Below are positions 1 to 11,582 of a DNA stretch of 64,000 nucleotides, in pieces. A program made the translations under genes and the position numbers. The first letter of the stretch is position 1, and every line of letters starts with the position of its first letter. This DNA is from Rhynchopus sp. YZ270_cl-10 (lineage: Eukaryota; Euglenozoa; Diplonemea; Diplonemida; Diplonemidae). Location: positions 1,512,689 through 1,576,688 of the forward strand of contig OZ037860.1 in the NCBI GenBank assembly GCA_964035575.1. The letters run 5' to 3'. Under the pieces are notes generated by a model. That model had not been told where the DNA came from. It did not search any database and saw nothing but the letters and a program-made list of their open reading frames with translations.

Positions 1-3000
1 GGCATCACCACCGTCAACGCCCTGCTGACCGAGGACATCAAACGGCACGGCATCCGGTTGAAGGGTGGCAAATCTCTTGGGTTCAGTGTGCCTCCTGGAG
101 GGATTCCGCCTTTTATGGCAAAGCTTCATATCCCCTCTGCGGTGTCGGCAGCTATTGGGTGCGGGAGTCGTGCGACTGCTCTGCGGTTGGCGGAAAGCTG
201 TTTGGAAAGGGGTGAGCACGGAGGGCTGGTGTGTCTGAACAAACACTTCTTCTTTGATGATGCGCACGGCACGGATGCGTCGACGCACGACCAGCTGGAC
301 GACATCCTTGCCTCAGCACACAACAAACGCAACACCACCAGACGCTCCCTCTCTACCCAAGGCGAGATACGCTGCCGCCCCTCTGCAGGCTACCACGACA
401 AGCAACGTCTCCTCGCGGACGACATCCACTTCAAAAAGCTCCTCGTCCAGGTCGCCACCTCTGCCAGAGACCACGACCTCCTTACCGGGTTCGTAGACGG
501 GTCTGACCCACGCTTCCGACGCCAGCTCTTCGAAAGCGCTGGAGACTGGGGCAAAGCGTTGGTCTGTTCTGACGCAGAGGCGCAGGCGGGGAAAGGTGCA
601 GAGGACCTGCCGCATATCCTCCGTTCGTATGGGTTGTACGGTGTGCTGTCGCGTATGGATAAGGCGAAAGGGTCGGCGGCGATGCTTGCGCAGTGGGGCA
701 ACGAAAGCGAAGAAGGCTCCTTCCCGACGCTGCTCCACGAATCGCTAGGTGCGCTGGAAAACCAGAATGCCTCGACGTTCTTTGCATCGATCCGGCAGAT
801 GACTGAGCAGGTGGTAGGGGAGTTGTCCGACCAACACCGCTTGGAGACCTGCCTCTCGAAGCTCAACTGTGTGCAGCTATTGAACGAAGCGTACAACCTG
901 AAGGGGGCGGTGCCGAAGGATGAGGAGCTGCGCCGCTGTGGGTTGATCGATATGCATCAGCACAGCACAGCAACGTCGTTTGCGAGCGACCTTCTGATGC
1001 CGCATCTGCTTGCAACAAAGCTGCTGGGCACCTTAGGACGTTCTGAGCTCTGCTGCATTGCGATCCGTGCCGCCGTCCAGCAACTCTCCACCTCAGGCAA
1101 CACCAGCAGCGCACTGTCCCTCATCTACCGCACACGTCTGGAGTACTCCGCCATCCCCGCCGACCTTTGCGTCGTCGAAGCAGAGCTGCTGCGCAAACGA
1201 GGTGACAACACTGCCGCTGTCGCCTCCCTTGAACGCGTTGGCACCGATCTCAGTGCAATCCACACCTCTGTGCTAAAGCAGGGCAAGAACGTCAGTCAAG
1301 TAGCCCCCCTCCTCGCGCATGTCCTCTGCACACTAGGCATATGGATAGGTGAGGACACCAGAGAAGGGCGGAGCAACGTCATCTCAGGGTATCTCATGCC
1401 TGCGGCAAAGCTTGTGGCGAACGTGGACTGTGCGGAGAAGGGGAAGATCTTCTTCGATCTGGCGCGCTTCCTCGACAAGCTGTACACAACGTTGAGCAGC
1501 AGGGAGAGTGCGTCCTCTGGACGGCAGATGGAGGAGGTGGACCGGAAGTACGGCGAGGCATATGAATTCCTTCAGACAAACAAAGGGAAGATCGGCAAGA
1601 CGAAGGAAATGGTGCTCAAGCATACGAGCCGTATTCTTGGTGCCATCTCGAACCGTGCAGAGGAAGAGGAGGAGCGTCTCATTGCAGACCAAAGCGCATA
1701 TCTCGTGCAGAGCGTGAAGTCGTACTGCGTGGCGTCGATGAACTCTGATGAGAATGATTTGGTGAGTGTCTTCCGCATCGTCGCGCTGTGGCTGAAGAAC
1801 GCAGACAACGAGGAGCTCAACCACTACCTGACGGGGTTCTTTGGGAAGGTCGCGAAGACTGCGAAGTTCATTCCGCTTGCATACCAGCTTGTTTCCCGGT
1901 TATCCCTTTCACCTGATGCGGCACAGTCGCAGTTCCAATCGACCCTCACCGTCCTCGTAGAACGGCTTGCCAGGGAGCACCCACATCATACATTGTACCA
2001 CCTTTCTGCACTGCGTTTTGGTGCCTACCTTCCAGAGAACAACAGACTCAAGGATGCCTTTGTTGCGGATCCAAGAAAGATTGCAGCTGCAAAGCGGATT
2101 CTGCAGAACCTGGCCAAAAACAAGGTGCTGTCGCCGGTCATCCGGGAGATGGATGCAGTGGTGGAGGCGTATCTGCAGTTCGCCTTCCTCCCGATGGAGA
2201 AGGCGGACCAACGTTCAGGCAAAGCAGTCCTCGTACCAAGCACCCTCAAAATCGCGAAGGTGGGGAGCTTCAAAAACAGTGTCGTGACCTCCATAGATCT
2301 TCCCGTCTCAGGGTCGGGGGATTACTCGCATGCGCCGACGATTCATTCATTTGAAAACCAATACACAACAGCAGGGGGAATCAACCTGCCGAAGATCATT
2401 AAATGCATGGGGTCCGATGGGGTCTCCTACAAGCAGCTTGTCAAAGGGGCGATGGACGACCTTCGGCAGGATGCCGTTATTGAACAGTTCTTTTCGCTGT
2501 GCAATTCTCTCTTCCTCTCTGACCTGACCACAAACAAGGCGGACACCTCTGTGCGAACATACAAGGTGGTGCCGATATCACCTACAGCAGGTGTGGTACA
2601 GTGGGTAGAACAGACCCTTCCAATGGGAGAGTGGTTGATAAGCAGGTCTGCGCCACAGAATGGTGGTCACGTACGTTACCGTCCGCAGGATTTGACGTAC
2701 ACCGAGGCAAGAGAGCACCTCTCTGTGAAGGGGTTGAGTGATGCGGAGAAGCGGAAGGCCTTTCAAAACATCTGCGACGGGTTTGCCCCGGTGTTCCACT
2801 ACTTCTTTGCGGAGATGTACCCACAGCCACAGCAGTGGGTCGAAGCGAGGGCGACGTACACACGGTCTACTGCTGTCTCCTCCATGGTTGGATACATCAT
2901 TGGCCTTGGTGACCGGCATTCACAAAACATTCTCATCGATGTCGGCACCGGGGAGGTGGTGCACATTGATTTGGGAGTGGCCTTTGAGCGTGGCAAGAAT

Positions 3001-3741
3001 CTGCCTGTTCCTGAGATAGTACCGTTCCGTTTGACACGCGACATTATCGATGGGTTTGGAGTGTCAGGCGTTGAGGGCACCTTCCGGAGTACCTGCGAAC
3101 GTTCGCTGTCGGTGCTGCGGCGGAACAAGCAGCTCCTCGAGACGATCATCGAAGTGTTCATATACGACCCTCTGTGCGACTATTCGCTGGACATCGACAA
3201 AGTGATGTCCCGCCAGTGTGACAGAGTAGAAGACAAAGGCAGCGCCTCCAAACAGAAGAAGACCCACAAAGACGACGATAGAGAAGAGGGCACAGTGAAG
3301 AACGCAGACGCGGAGCTCACGTTGCGGAGGGTTGCGGAGAAGGTATGGGTTGGGGTGGTTGGGAGGAGAGGTGGATCATCTCATGCTTTTCTTTCCTGCG
3401 CCTGCGCCTGAACGGAAAAGGAGGGTTTTTGCACAACTTCTCTTATTTGCTCTCTTTTAAGGTTGTCGTGAAGGGAAAAATCGTGGTTGCTATCTATGTG
3501 ATAGTAGTCTAAAAGTCTAGAATCAAAAGAAAAAGTATTTCTATTTTCCACGCAACACCCACAGCTCGAAGGCTACGAAGACGGCGAAACCCTCAGCACC
3601 CAGGGGCAGGTGAACACCCTCATCCGAAGTGTATGCCAACCCTCCCTCCTCAACATTTCAAAAAAAAAAACCCCATCTTTACAGGCATCGTCGTTGGACA
3701 CACTATCTCAGATGTACCACGGGTGGGCTCCGTGGCTGTAG
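1..3741 (+). CDS. ATM: ATM/Tel1-type PI3K-like protein kinase, 5' end outside the window
   Basis: This is the C-terminal part of an ATM/Tel1 DNA-damage checkpoint kinase, a nuclear Ser/Thr kinase activated by DNA breaks. The frame is open from base 1, so the N-terminal HEAT repeats lie upstream. Counting from base 1, residues about 150-700 form a helical FAT-like region. The kinase domain follows: a GSDG...QLVKG...DDLRQDAV segment, YKVVPISPTAGVVQWVE, the catalytic GDRHSQN at about 970-976 and DLG at about 990. The activation segment VPFRLTRDIIDG then GVSGVEGTFR is specific to ATM rather than ATR or TOR. Two introns near the 3' end, 3343-3564 (GTATGG...CACAG) and 3631-3684 (GTATGC...TACAG), are inferred because splicing yields LEGYEDGETLSTQGQVNTLI and then a FATC ending LSQMYHGWAPWL, matching the ATM tail. 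Exons in the window are 1-3342, 3565-3630 and 3685-3741. An unspliced reading would end at 3411 without a FATC domain. Confidence 0.95.
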
Positions 3742-4770
3742 CGGGTAGCTGGGTCGCTTTTATTTTGTTAAAAAGGACTCGGCTTGGGCTGTTCTCATCT
3801 CACCCATTGTTTCTCTCTTTTTGTTGTTGTTTTGTCTCTCTAAGCGTTTTGTTTTGTTTTGAAAAATACCCCCTTTTTTGAACGCACGTAAAAGTGGGTG
3901 GTTATCACCGCCAGTTGTTCTACCTGTTGTGGAATGACAAACACAAAAGACGGGGTAAAGTGGTGAAGGGGGTGGAAATGGAGTTTCTAGTTGCCCATTC
4001 TGTACCACGGTAAGTATCCTATCCTTTGTGGTATTGGTGCAATGGAGCTGTTGTGTTCTTTGATGGTGTCTAAGCTTTCAACAAAGGATACAGAAGCAAG
4101 GGGAATGGGGGAAAAGGTAAGGTGACCCTTCCGTCTCGCATTCAACGTTTTTCTCTCTTTCCCCCCCCTTTTTTTTTAGATGTGTGCACATTGTTCATTT
4201 GTTCAAGTTTACTTTTCAAACCCCGCACGCTTCACGTGAAGGTTACTTCTCTCAAAAGTTTTTACAAGATGACGAGAGGCTGAGGTTCATCTTACCCCTT
4301 TTTTTGAATGTCAATCACGACATTTTCTCCCCGTTTGCCAGAGGTATTTTCTGTGTTTTTTTTTTGTTTGTGAAATTGACGTAAAAAAATGTCGAGTATT
4401 CCTGAAACCTGGAAGGATTTATGAGTTGCTGTTTTTTTTGTGATGGGGGCTCCATTGAAAGAGGAAAACGACGAAGACGACGCGCACCTGGAAAAAAAGA
4501 AAAATGGACATGCCAGGTTTTTGTGGATACCCATGACTGTGGAAAAAAATGGTAGAACTCTCTTCCCCTTCTTTTTTTTGAATCTAATTTTTTTTGTCGT
4601 TCTCGCCGTCCTCATCCCTAACGGCTCCTCCTTGATGTTGTGCTCATACTCCACGCGCTCCACAATCCCTTACCTTCGTCCTTCACTACTTTCTCATCGC
4701 CCAACTTTTCCCCCCAAATTTGTGGAAACCCACGCAGCTGATGCTGCGACAACGAATGTGAACAAGATAG

Positions 4771-4813
4771 ACTAAGTACGAGAGGCTTCGGATCATCTTA
4801 TAAACTTTTTCTT
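4771..4813 (+). repeat. Hairpin element, type A
   Basis: CTAAGT, loop ACGAGAG, GCTTCG (one mismatch), then GGATCATCTTATAAACTTTTT. It belongs to the family described in the findings. Confidence 0.7.
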
Positions 4814-4818
4814 TTCCA

Positions 4819-4946
4819 CCCCTCCTCCCCCTCCTCCCCCTCCTCCCCCTTCTCCACCACCACCCTTCTCTCCTCCCCCTTCTCCCCCTCCTCACCCTTC
4901 TCACCCTTCTCCACCACCACCCTTCTCTCCTCCACCTTTCCTTCCA
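4819..4946 (+). repeat. CT-rich pyrimidine tract
   Basis: Imperfect CCTCCTCCC / CCCTTCTC tract. A block of about 30 bases containing CTCCACCACCACCC occurs twice. It lies just before the start codon of the coiled-coil gene and may form part of its 5' leader or promoter. Confidence 0.75.
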
Positions 4947-4963
4947 GACACATCCTTGCGGGG

Positions 4964-7483
4964 ATGGAGCTACGCATGTCCGCCCGACAAGACTCTGGTG
5001 CATTGAGTGCTGTGCTTCAGCAATTGCAGGATGTTCGCATGGAGCGGGATGCGGCTGAGGCACGTGTAGAGGAGTTGACGAGGGTGTTGGAGGGGCGAGG
5101 GGGTGCCGGCACGCTTGCGGAGATTGAAGACATACAGCGTGAGTACGAAACTGCGTTGTCGACGCTGAGGCAGCAGGTCACGTCGCTGACGGCGTTGAAT
5201 TCGACACGGCAGCAGGAGATCGACTCTTTGACTCATCTTCTTCGGAAGAACGAAGCAGAGCAGAACAGCTCCGACGGCCACCGCCAAGCAGAGCTCGCAG
5301 GCAGAACCGAAGCGCTGCAGGACCAGAACAACGAACTCCGCCAGGAGGTCCTCTCCCTCACCACCATTGTCCGCCGCCTGCGGGACGACCGACAGCCCTC
5401 CACCTCTGGCAGGTCCATCCGTACTCCGCAGGAAGCGCCTGCCCCAGATACACTGCAAATCCTTCGCGACCAGATTTCTGACCAAAAGCAGACCATCTCC
5501 GAGCAAAAGAAGAAGATTGCACAGCTGGAGCGGGATGCAGAGTCAGAACAGCAGAGGAACGATCTGCTGGAACACGAGAACGCACAACGGAAGAAGGGGC
5601 TGGCCGATGCGCAGCAGCAGCGCGACGAGAACGCAACACTACGGAGCAAGGTGCACAGTGTGGAAGGGCTGAACAAAGACCTGAAAGGCGAAGTCGATGC
5701 CATGCATGCCAAGACCACACGCCTGACCGAAGAGCTACGCCGTGCAGAGGAAGGCACCGACGCTGCTGCAAAACTCACCCGCCGCGTCCACATGCTCGAA
5801 GACGAAGAAGAACGTCTGCAGAAGAAGGTCCGGTACCTCAGCGACCTCCACGAAGAGGACGAACGCCAACTCACAGCACTCCAAGCAGCAAACAAAGAGA
5901 AGGAGCACATCATCACGGAGCTCAAGGGTATGAAACGGCACGAAATTTTGACCGAGAAGAAAGTGGTGGACGACGCACTACTGAAGAAGGATGAGGAGAT
6001 GAGCCGTCTGCAATATAAATTGAAGGTTTTGAAGGGCGATGCGGAGGAGTCTGAGAGTGAGCTGGCAGCTCTCCGGGGGCGGTTGAGGGCAAAGCTTGCG
6101 GAGGTCGAGACAATAGATGAAGGAAGAAAACGTGCATTGGAGGATCAACAGAAGGCGTATGCCACGTTGTCAGAGCAATCTGCCAAGATGCAAGACCAAC
6201 AACTCACCCACCAACGCGAACTGGCAGAAGTCAACGCAAACCACAGCGAGGCACGCCGCCTCCTGCAAGAGGAGCAACGTCTCCGCAAGACTGCCGAGCA
6301 GAAGCTCGCAGACGTACCTCCACCGGCACCACCGCAACGCAGGTCGCCTACACCACCTACGTCACCTAGCCAGCAGGACGCCCTCCGCAATGCACTGCTT
6401 GAGGTCGAAACGTTGAGAGCTGCGAACATGGCACTTCAAATGGAAGGCGACCGTGCACACAGCCTGCATGGTGATGTGCGGTCGAAGGAGCGCACCATAC
6501 GGCTCCTGGAGGAGGAGGTGGGTGAGCTGCGCATGCGTTACGACTCTGTGACGGGCGAGATGAAGCATCTCCAGGCAGAACTGCTCGCAGTGTCGACAGC
6601 GCTGGAGGACGCTACGATCGTTGCGGAGAAGGCCGAGACGCGGGCAGTCGATTCGCACACCACCGCCGCAAGCATGCAGGTAGAAGTCTCAGAGGTGCGG
6701 GAGGAGCTGAGCCGGGCGTATATGGAGCTTCAAAAATTCAAACAAGAGGCACGCGAAATGCAGGGCCTTGCAGAAGGGCTAGAAGGCGAGCTCATCAAGG
6801 AAAAGGACAAAAGGAAGGACGCAGACCAGAGGGACCGTGACGACCGTCTCGAGGAGTTGGAAGATGAGATCCGCCGTTGGAAGCGAAGCAAAAAGTCGCG
6901 TCGTGTGCGCGAGAGGGAAAGAGAGCGGGAACAGTACGAGCTGGACGACGACTACGAAAGCCCGCGCCGTACAGAGTATGACGACCTCTCGCGGGAGAAG
7001 GAGGCGCTTCTGAGCCAGCTTGTTGTGGCACGCAACCAGCAGCTGCCATTTCATCGGAAGTTCCGCACAGGAAGTGATGGGACACCGGTCCGTACACCGG
7101 TTCGTGCGGCGGCGGCGGTGGAGGTACCCATTGTGGCTGGTGCGCACTTCAGGACGGATAAGGCAGGGCGGAACAAAGGCGGCTGGAATACGCACTTCCT
7201 CACCGTCGCCACAGCGTCGGTGGCAAGCGACAGCGTGAACTTCATGCAGCTCCTCAACACAACCTTCTCCTTCTCCGACATCGAGCGCCTCGTAGCCTCC
7301 AAGCGACTCACCTTCCTCGGCACGCTTGCACCACGCGAGATGGAGTATTGGATGGCGAATTGGCCTACAGAGGAGAAGATCGCCATGCAGCAGTGTGCCC
7401 AAGAGGGTGTGGGTGGTGCTATCGGCAACAAAGCCATCACACCCACACGCCCCACAGCGTATTCACACGACTGGCTCGGTTAG
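4964..7483 (+). CDS. Large coiled-coil protein with a conserved-looking C-terminal domain
   Basis: An 839-residue protein, mostly heptad-rich coiled coil from about residue 10 to 680, with many Glu, Gln, Arg and Leu. A Pro-rich break (PPPAPPQRRSPTPPTSP) lies near residue 450. It then becomes strongly charged (RVREREREREQ at about 650), typical of cytoskeletal or basal-body scaffold proteins. The last 130 residues are not coiled coil: they contain FRTDKAGRNKGGWNTHFLT, then LLNTTFSFSDIERLV and EYWMANWPTEE, and look like a small folded domain I do not recognise. The start is the first ATG after the CT tract; a second ATG five codons later is possible. I see no intron. Function is not assigned; a flagellar or cytoskeletal role is only a guess from composition. 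Confidence 0.85.
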   Translation: MELRMSARQDSGALSAVLQQLQDVRMERDAAEARVEELTRVLEGRGGAGTLAEIEDIQREYETALSTLRQQVTSLTALNSTRQQEIDSLTHLLRKNEAEQNSSDGHRQAELAGRTEALQDQNNELRQEVLSLTTIVRRLRDDRQPSTSGRSIRTPQEAPAPDTLQILRDQISDQKQTISEQKKKIAQLERDAESEQQRNDLLEHENAQRKKGLADAQQQRDENATLRSKVHSVEGLNKDLKGEVDAMHAKTTRLTEELRRAEEGTDAAAKLTRRVHMLEDEEERLQKKVRYLSDLHEEDERQLTALQAANKEKEHIITELKGMKRHEILTEKKVVDDALLKKDEEMSRLQYKLKVLKGDAEESESELAALRGRLRAKLAEVETIDEGRKRALEDQQKAYATLSEQSAKMQDQQLTHQRELAEVNANHSEARRLLQEEQRLRKTAEQKLADVPPPAPPQRRSPTPPTSPSQQDALRNALLEVETLRAANMALQMEGDRAHSLHGDVRSKERTIRLLEEEVGELRMRYDSVTGEMKHLQAELLAVSTALEDATIVAEKAETRAVDSHTTAASMQVEVSEVREELSRAYMELQKFKQEAREMQGLAEGLEGELIKEKDKRKDADQRDRDDRLEELEDEIRRWKRSKKSRRVREREREREQYELDDDYESPRRTEYDDLSREKEALLSQLVVARNQQLPFHRKFRTGSDGTPVRTPVRAAAAVEVPIVAGAHFRTDKAGRNKGGWNTHFLTVATASVASDSVNFMQLLNTTFSFSDIERLVASKRLTFLGTLAPREMEYWMANWPTEEKIAMQQCAQEGVGGAIGNKAITPTRPTAYSHDWLG

Positions 7484-7717
7484 AGAGAGAAATGAAAACG
7501 AATAAAAAAAAACGTTGTTGATGGTCAACACCATACTACACCCACCCCCATTCCCAAATTAGTCCCCCAACCCTAATTCCTTCTGTACCCCATAGAGAGT
7601 AGAAACAAAACGAAACCCCCCCTTTTTTCATATTTCAACTTCTCTTTTATACACCCTCTGTACACACAACGCTCTGACGCACAGGGTTGCACAACACACG
7701 AAACACAACACCACAAA

Positions 7718-8149
7718 ATGGCAGCAACAACACTCACCGGACGGTGCTACTGCGGCGGTGTGGAGATGTCGTACGACAGCACTGTCCAGCACGACCTGTC
7801 GACCTACTGCCACTGCACCGACTGCAGGCGTGCACACGCCGCTCCAGTGTACCAGGTTGTGTACGTCAAGAACAACGACGAGAAGGGAGCGTTCAAAATC
7901 ACGAAGGGCAAGGAGCTGATCACCGATTTCAGGAAGGAGGGCGCCGCAGTGGTACGCGCCTTCTGCAAGACGTGCGGCACAAGGCTGTACTCCAACCACG
8001 ACGAGTGGGGTATGGGCATGTACCCAGGCCTCCTCGACCAGCCACTCCCAGAGAACATGAAGCCCACCCTCCACTACTGCATCAAGGAGACCATCATGGG
8101 CAAGATTGACGACGGGCTTGCCAAACTCAACCCTGAGGATATGCAGTGA
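7718..8149 (+). CDS. GFA/CENP-V family zinc protein
   Basis: A 143-residue single-domain protein of the GFA (glutathione-dependent formaldehyde-activating) / CENP-V fold. The zinc ligands are visible: C-Y-C near residues 10-12, CHCTDC near 29-34, and CKTCG near 86-90 followed by a short beta segment. Family members bind two zinc ions and act in glutathione or formaldehyde chemistry in bacteria, or at centromeres in animals. Sequence alone cannot say which applies here. The length is normal for the family and no intron is seen. The start is the first ATG, in a good A-rich context (CACAAAATG). Confidence 0.9.
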   Translation: MAATTLTGRCYCGGVEMSYDSTVQHDLSTYCHCTDCRRAHAAPVYQVVYVKNNDEKGAFKITKGKELITDFRKEGAAVVRAFCKTCGTRLYSNHDEWGMGMYPGLLDQPLPENMKPTLHYCIKETIMGKIDDGLAKLNPEDMQ

Positions 8150-8403
8150 GCTGCGAAGAGAAGGTGTTGTGAATGCTTGAAAATTGTGTGTGTCTCCCAA
8201 AAACCAAAAAGCCAAAAGTTATGTGAAAGTTTGAAAGAAGGAAAAATGTAATTCCACAAAGTATTTGTCTCAAGATAAACAGCGCTTGGAATATTGAACG
8301 GAATGTGGGTGTTTACCAAACACTTCACAGAGTTTTCACTTGTTCATTGTTCACAGCGTCTTTGAGTGCACAAAGCCGTAAGTATTTCCCCTCCCCCGCT
8401 CCG

Positions 8404-8419
8404 ACGTCCATATGGACGT
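8404..8419. repeat. Perfect 16-bp palindrome
   Basis: ACGTCCATATGGACGT reads the same on both strands. It could be a protein-dimer site or chance. Confidence 0.6.
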
Positions 8420-8450
8420 TAGCATGCCCACACGTATGTCCCCTGTTTTC

Positions 8451-8507
8451 TAGGTACACTGCCACGAGAGGGCTTTGTACAGGGCTTTGTATTTCAAGTC
8501 AACTTTT
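8451..8507 (+). repeat. Hairpin element, type C
   Basis: AGGTACACTGCCACGAGAGG, then GGCTTTGTATTTCAAGTCAA and CTTTT. It matches the copies near 30,150, 34,980 and 35,180. A short duplication of the GGGCTTTGTA segment is present here. Confidence 0.7.
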
Positions 8508-9172
8508 CTTCGGCGCCTGTTCGTCTGTAGAGACGCGTTGTAGTGCTCACTTTTTCCTCTTTTTTTCGTTTTGGGTGCACGTGTTGACCCTCTCAAATAC
8601 TTTCAATTCTGTGAACTGAAAGTATATGAATCTAACGTTTTCCCCTTTTCCTGTGCACTTGTGCAACTGGTGGAGTGGGCGTGTTGAACCGCTCTTGGGC
8701 ATTGTGAGGTGATGAGCTTTGTATAATCCAACGACATAGTGCGATACATGCCAGTCACCAGTTTTCCAGTGCACACGAGGCATATGCAATTGTTCCCATT
8801 CAATGAATGGCCAACAAACACTTGGACGCACGCCTGACGTGTTGTCTGAAACGTTTATTTTTCGTGGACACGATGCGCCTGTAGAGGCGTCACTTCCAAC
8901 GTCCTTTAAAGAAGTTTTTTTTTGTTTTTGCATTAGCCAGTCTCTCTCTTGGGATGAAAATATGTCTTGAACGTGTCCCCTGCAACATTGCATTGCCTGC
9001 TTTTGTCTCCTCCTCTTCTTCCTATCCCTCCCGCTTTACTCATATTCTGCAGAAACACAACCAACAAACATACACAAGACAACACCATACACAGTCTTCG
9101 TCCCCTGAGGGGTGGTGAAAGGTGCGTCGTCCCCCTCTTCCGTCGCCGCCGCCGGAGACACATCTCGGTACT

Positions 9173-11582
9173 ATGGACGGGGAGCCGACCGAGCCTGTGC
9201 CGTTCCAGGAGTTGAGGTATTTGTGGCATGTGGTGAACGAGGTGTTTGGGAAGGAGAACGCTGTGCCGGTGCGGCAGGAGGGGGGTGTGGAGGATGATTT
9301 GTCCGATGGGCCGGATATGGAGCGTCCGCCAGAGGCGCCCGAGGGGGGTGAAGGGGCCGGGGGTGAGGAGGAGGAGAAGCCCGAGGCCAAGGCAACGATC
9401 CCCAAGCAGGACACCGTGCGCCTCCTCCACACGCTGACGGGAGAGCTGCTCGACGCCCTCGATGGGCACGACCCAGACGTGCTCGCGTCCCTCTCGCAAC
9501 TCACCGACCCGCTCCTCGTAGGCGACGCAGCGACACACCCGCTGCTCGCAAAGATCGGCTTCATCCCACCAGAGGAAAACCCTACCGAAAACCCGTGGCT
9601 GTTCTGCGGTGTTAAGTATGTTTTGTTTTGTTTTGAAGTAATAATCATCAACACTATTACAGGAGAGGCCTGCTCGAGGCTGCAAACCACTTCTTCGACA
9701 CAAAGCTCGGTGGCGGACACCAGAACGAATGCCCTACAGTATGTGGACCTTTGTGCCCGTTGTCTACTACACGCCACACTACCCAACAGTACGCTGCAAT
9801 TGCGATGGCGATGATCTCTGGCGGCGACATGCAAGAAGCACCTCTTAGCCCTAACCCGGAGATCGACCTAGACATAGATGCGTTGATCCACCAGGTATTC
9901 CCTTCCCGTCAACACCTACAGTTTGGCGCACACTTTTGCTCTTTTGCACTGCGGCCACTCCAACTTCCAACCTCCACCTTCTCCACCCTACAGGTCCGGT
10001 ACGGCCCGGCAGCGCAAAAAGCGTTGACGGCAGACGAGGTGAAGACACTGTGCTATAGGGCACGCGCAATCCTCGAGAATGAGGACAACATTGTGACTGT
10101 CGAGCCGCAGTGCACAGTGGTGGGCGACATCCACGGGCAGTTCCAGGACCTTGTGCAGCAGGTGCTCGAGCGTGGCGGCGACCCGGGTGAGACGCGCTAC
10201 GTATTCCTCGGCGACTTCGTGGACAGAGGGGAGGACAGTCTCCTCTGCCTCTCCCTGATCCTTCTCTATAAGATCAAGTTCCCCGAGCACGTCTACATCC
10301 TCCGCGGTAACCACGAGAGCAGAGTCACCAACACTATGTACGGATTCCACGAGGAGTGCAGACAGGTATGGTCCCATCCCACAATCATACGACCACACTC
10401 ACGGTCAAGCGAAACGAGAGACGTTTCTCCATGCTACCAACTCTTCCCTCAACCACCCTTCAGAAATACCCAACTGCGCTCAGCAGCCACTCCATGATGT
10501 ACGCAGGGAAGCCGGACAGCCACGTATGCACCCCACCCACCACCCCACGCAGCTTTCTCTGACGCCACACCACGCACCACACCACATCACATCACATCAC
10601 ATCACATCACATCACATCACATCACATCACATCACATCACATCACATCACATCACATCACATCACATCACATCACATCACATCACATCACATCACATCAC
10701 ATCACATCACATCACATCACATCACATCACATCACATCACATCACATCACATCACATCACATCACATCACATCACATCACATCACATCACATCACAGATA
10801 TGGAACCTCTTCAACCATCTCTTCGACGCACTCCCTCTCGCAGCACTGATCGGCGGAAAGGTATGCAACAGCGCAAATGTCACGCTCAAACCCAACCCCC
10901 ACCACACGACCTACAGGCCTTCGGCTGCCACGGCGGTCTTTCCCCAGAACTGCAGTCCTTGGACAAGCTGCTGACGTTCAACCGCTTCCAGGACATCATG
11001 CCACAGGGCCCCATGGCGGACCTGACGTGGAGCGACCCCGGCCCGCAGGAGGGATGGCGGGTGAACGTGCGGGGGAGCGGACATGCCTTTGGGCACGACG
11101 TGACTGCACGGTTCTGCGAGGCGAATGGGCTGGACTTTGTGTGTCGGGCGCATCAGTGTGTGAAGCAGGGGTACAAATGGGACCAGGACGACAAGATTGT
11201 TACGATCTTTTCGGCGCCGAACTACTGCTACGCGCAGAACAAGGGGGCGATCATGAAGCTGGACGAGGAGATGCGGCCTTCGTTCATCTCCTACGAGCAG
11301 GCGCAGGTGATACGCGGCGACATCCACGACATACCAGCCTACTTCAAAAGCAACGAAGGGCAAGACGACGACGACGACGACGATGACGACGGCCCCACAG
11401 CCGGCATGAACTTTGGCGGCCAGCCCGACTTCTCCCACGACCCCAGCGCACCCACAGACGCTAACAAACTAGAGTCTGAGTCCTCAACCGACTCCCAGAC
11501 TGAAAACGACTCAGAACTCAATAAGTCTGAAGAGCCCGAAGTCTCCGAAGAGAAACAACCCACCAGCAGTACAGAGGAATGA
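9173..11582 (+). CDS. PP2A-like PPP-family Ser/Thr phosphatase, seven exons, extended N-terminus
   Basis: A metal-dependent Ser/Thr phosphatase catalytic subunit. All PPP signatures are present: GDIHGQ, GDFVDRG, GNHES, HGGLSPEL and SAPNYC, plus RAHQCVKQGYKW, closest to PP2A/PP4/PP6. Exons inferred from frame and splice sites: 9173-9615, 9663-9738, 9790-9894, 9994-10365, 10464-10523, 10798-10860 and 10917-11582. All introns begin GTATG or GTATT and end in CAG. About 210 residues precede the catalytic core. They are acidic and Pro-rich at first, then contain RGLLEAANHFFDTKLGGG, unlike normal PP2A, whose N-terminus is short. A 16-18-residue insertion (around PTALSSHSMMYAGKPDSH) sits between KY and IWNLF, where PP2A has only a few residues. 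The C-terminus is extended by an Asp run and a Ser/Glu-rich tail and lacks the PP2A YFL methylation end. The intron before exon 6 is mostly a CACAT microsatellite. The family is certain; the subfamily is not. Confidence 0.92.
10583..10797 (+). repeat. (CACAT)n pentanucleotide microsatellite in an intron
   Basis: About 42 uninterrupted copies of a 5-bp unit fill most of phosphatase intron 5. The array ends exactly in the CACAG splice acceptor, so the repeat supplies the 3' splice site. Confidence 0.97.

Larger units (their letters stand above)
3742..4963. other. Intergenic, 1.2 kb, with two hairpin-element copies
   Basis: No credible coding region was seen. The stretch is rich in T and A runs. 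It holds a degenerate hairpin-element copy near 4268-4300 and a better one at 4771-4813. A pyrimidine tract lies before the next gene. The short open frames here are low-complexity. Confidence 0.6.
8150..9172. other. Intergenic, 1.0 kb
   Basis: No coding region is supported. It contains a type C hairpin element (8451-8507), a perfect 16-bp palindrome (8404-8419) and two short hairpins with the same TGTAGA loop (8522-8535 and 8876-8889). Sequence from about 9000 is probably the 5' leader of the phosphatase. Confidence 0.5.

Noticed and set aside
10583-10797. CRISPR-like array
   Set aside because: Simple 5-bp microsatellite with no spacers; other arrays here likewise have no unique spacers, and the genome is eukaryotic.
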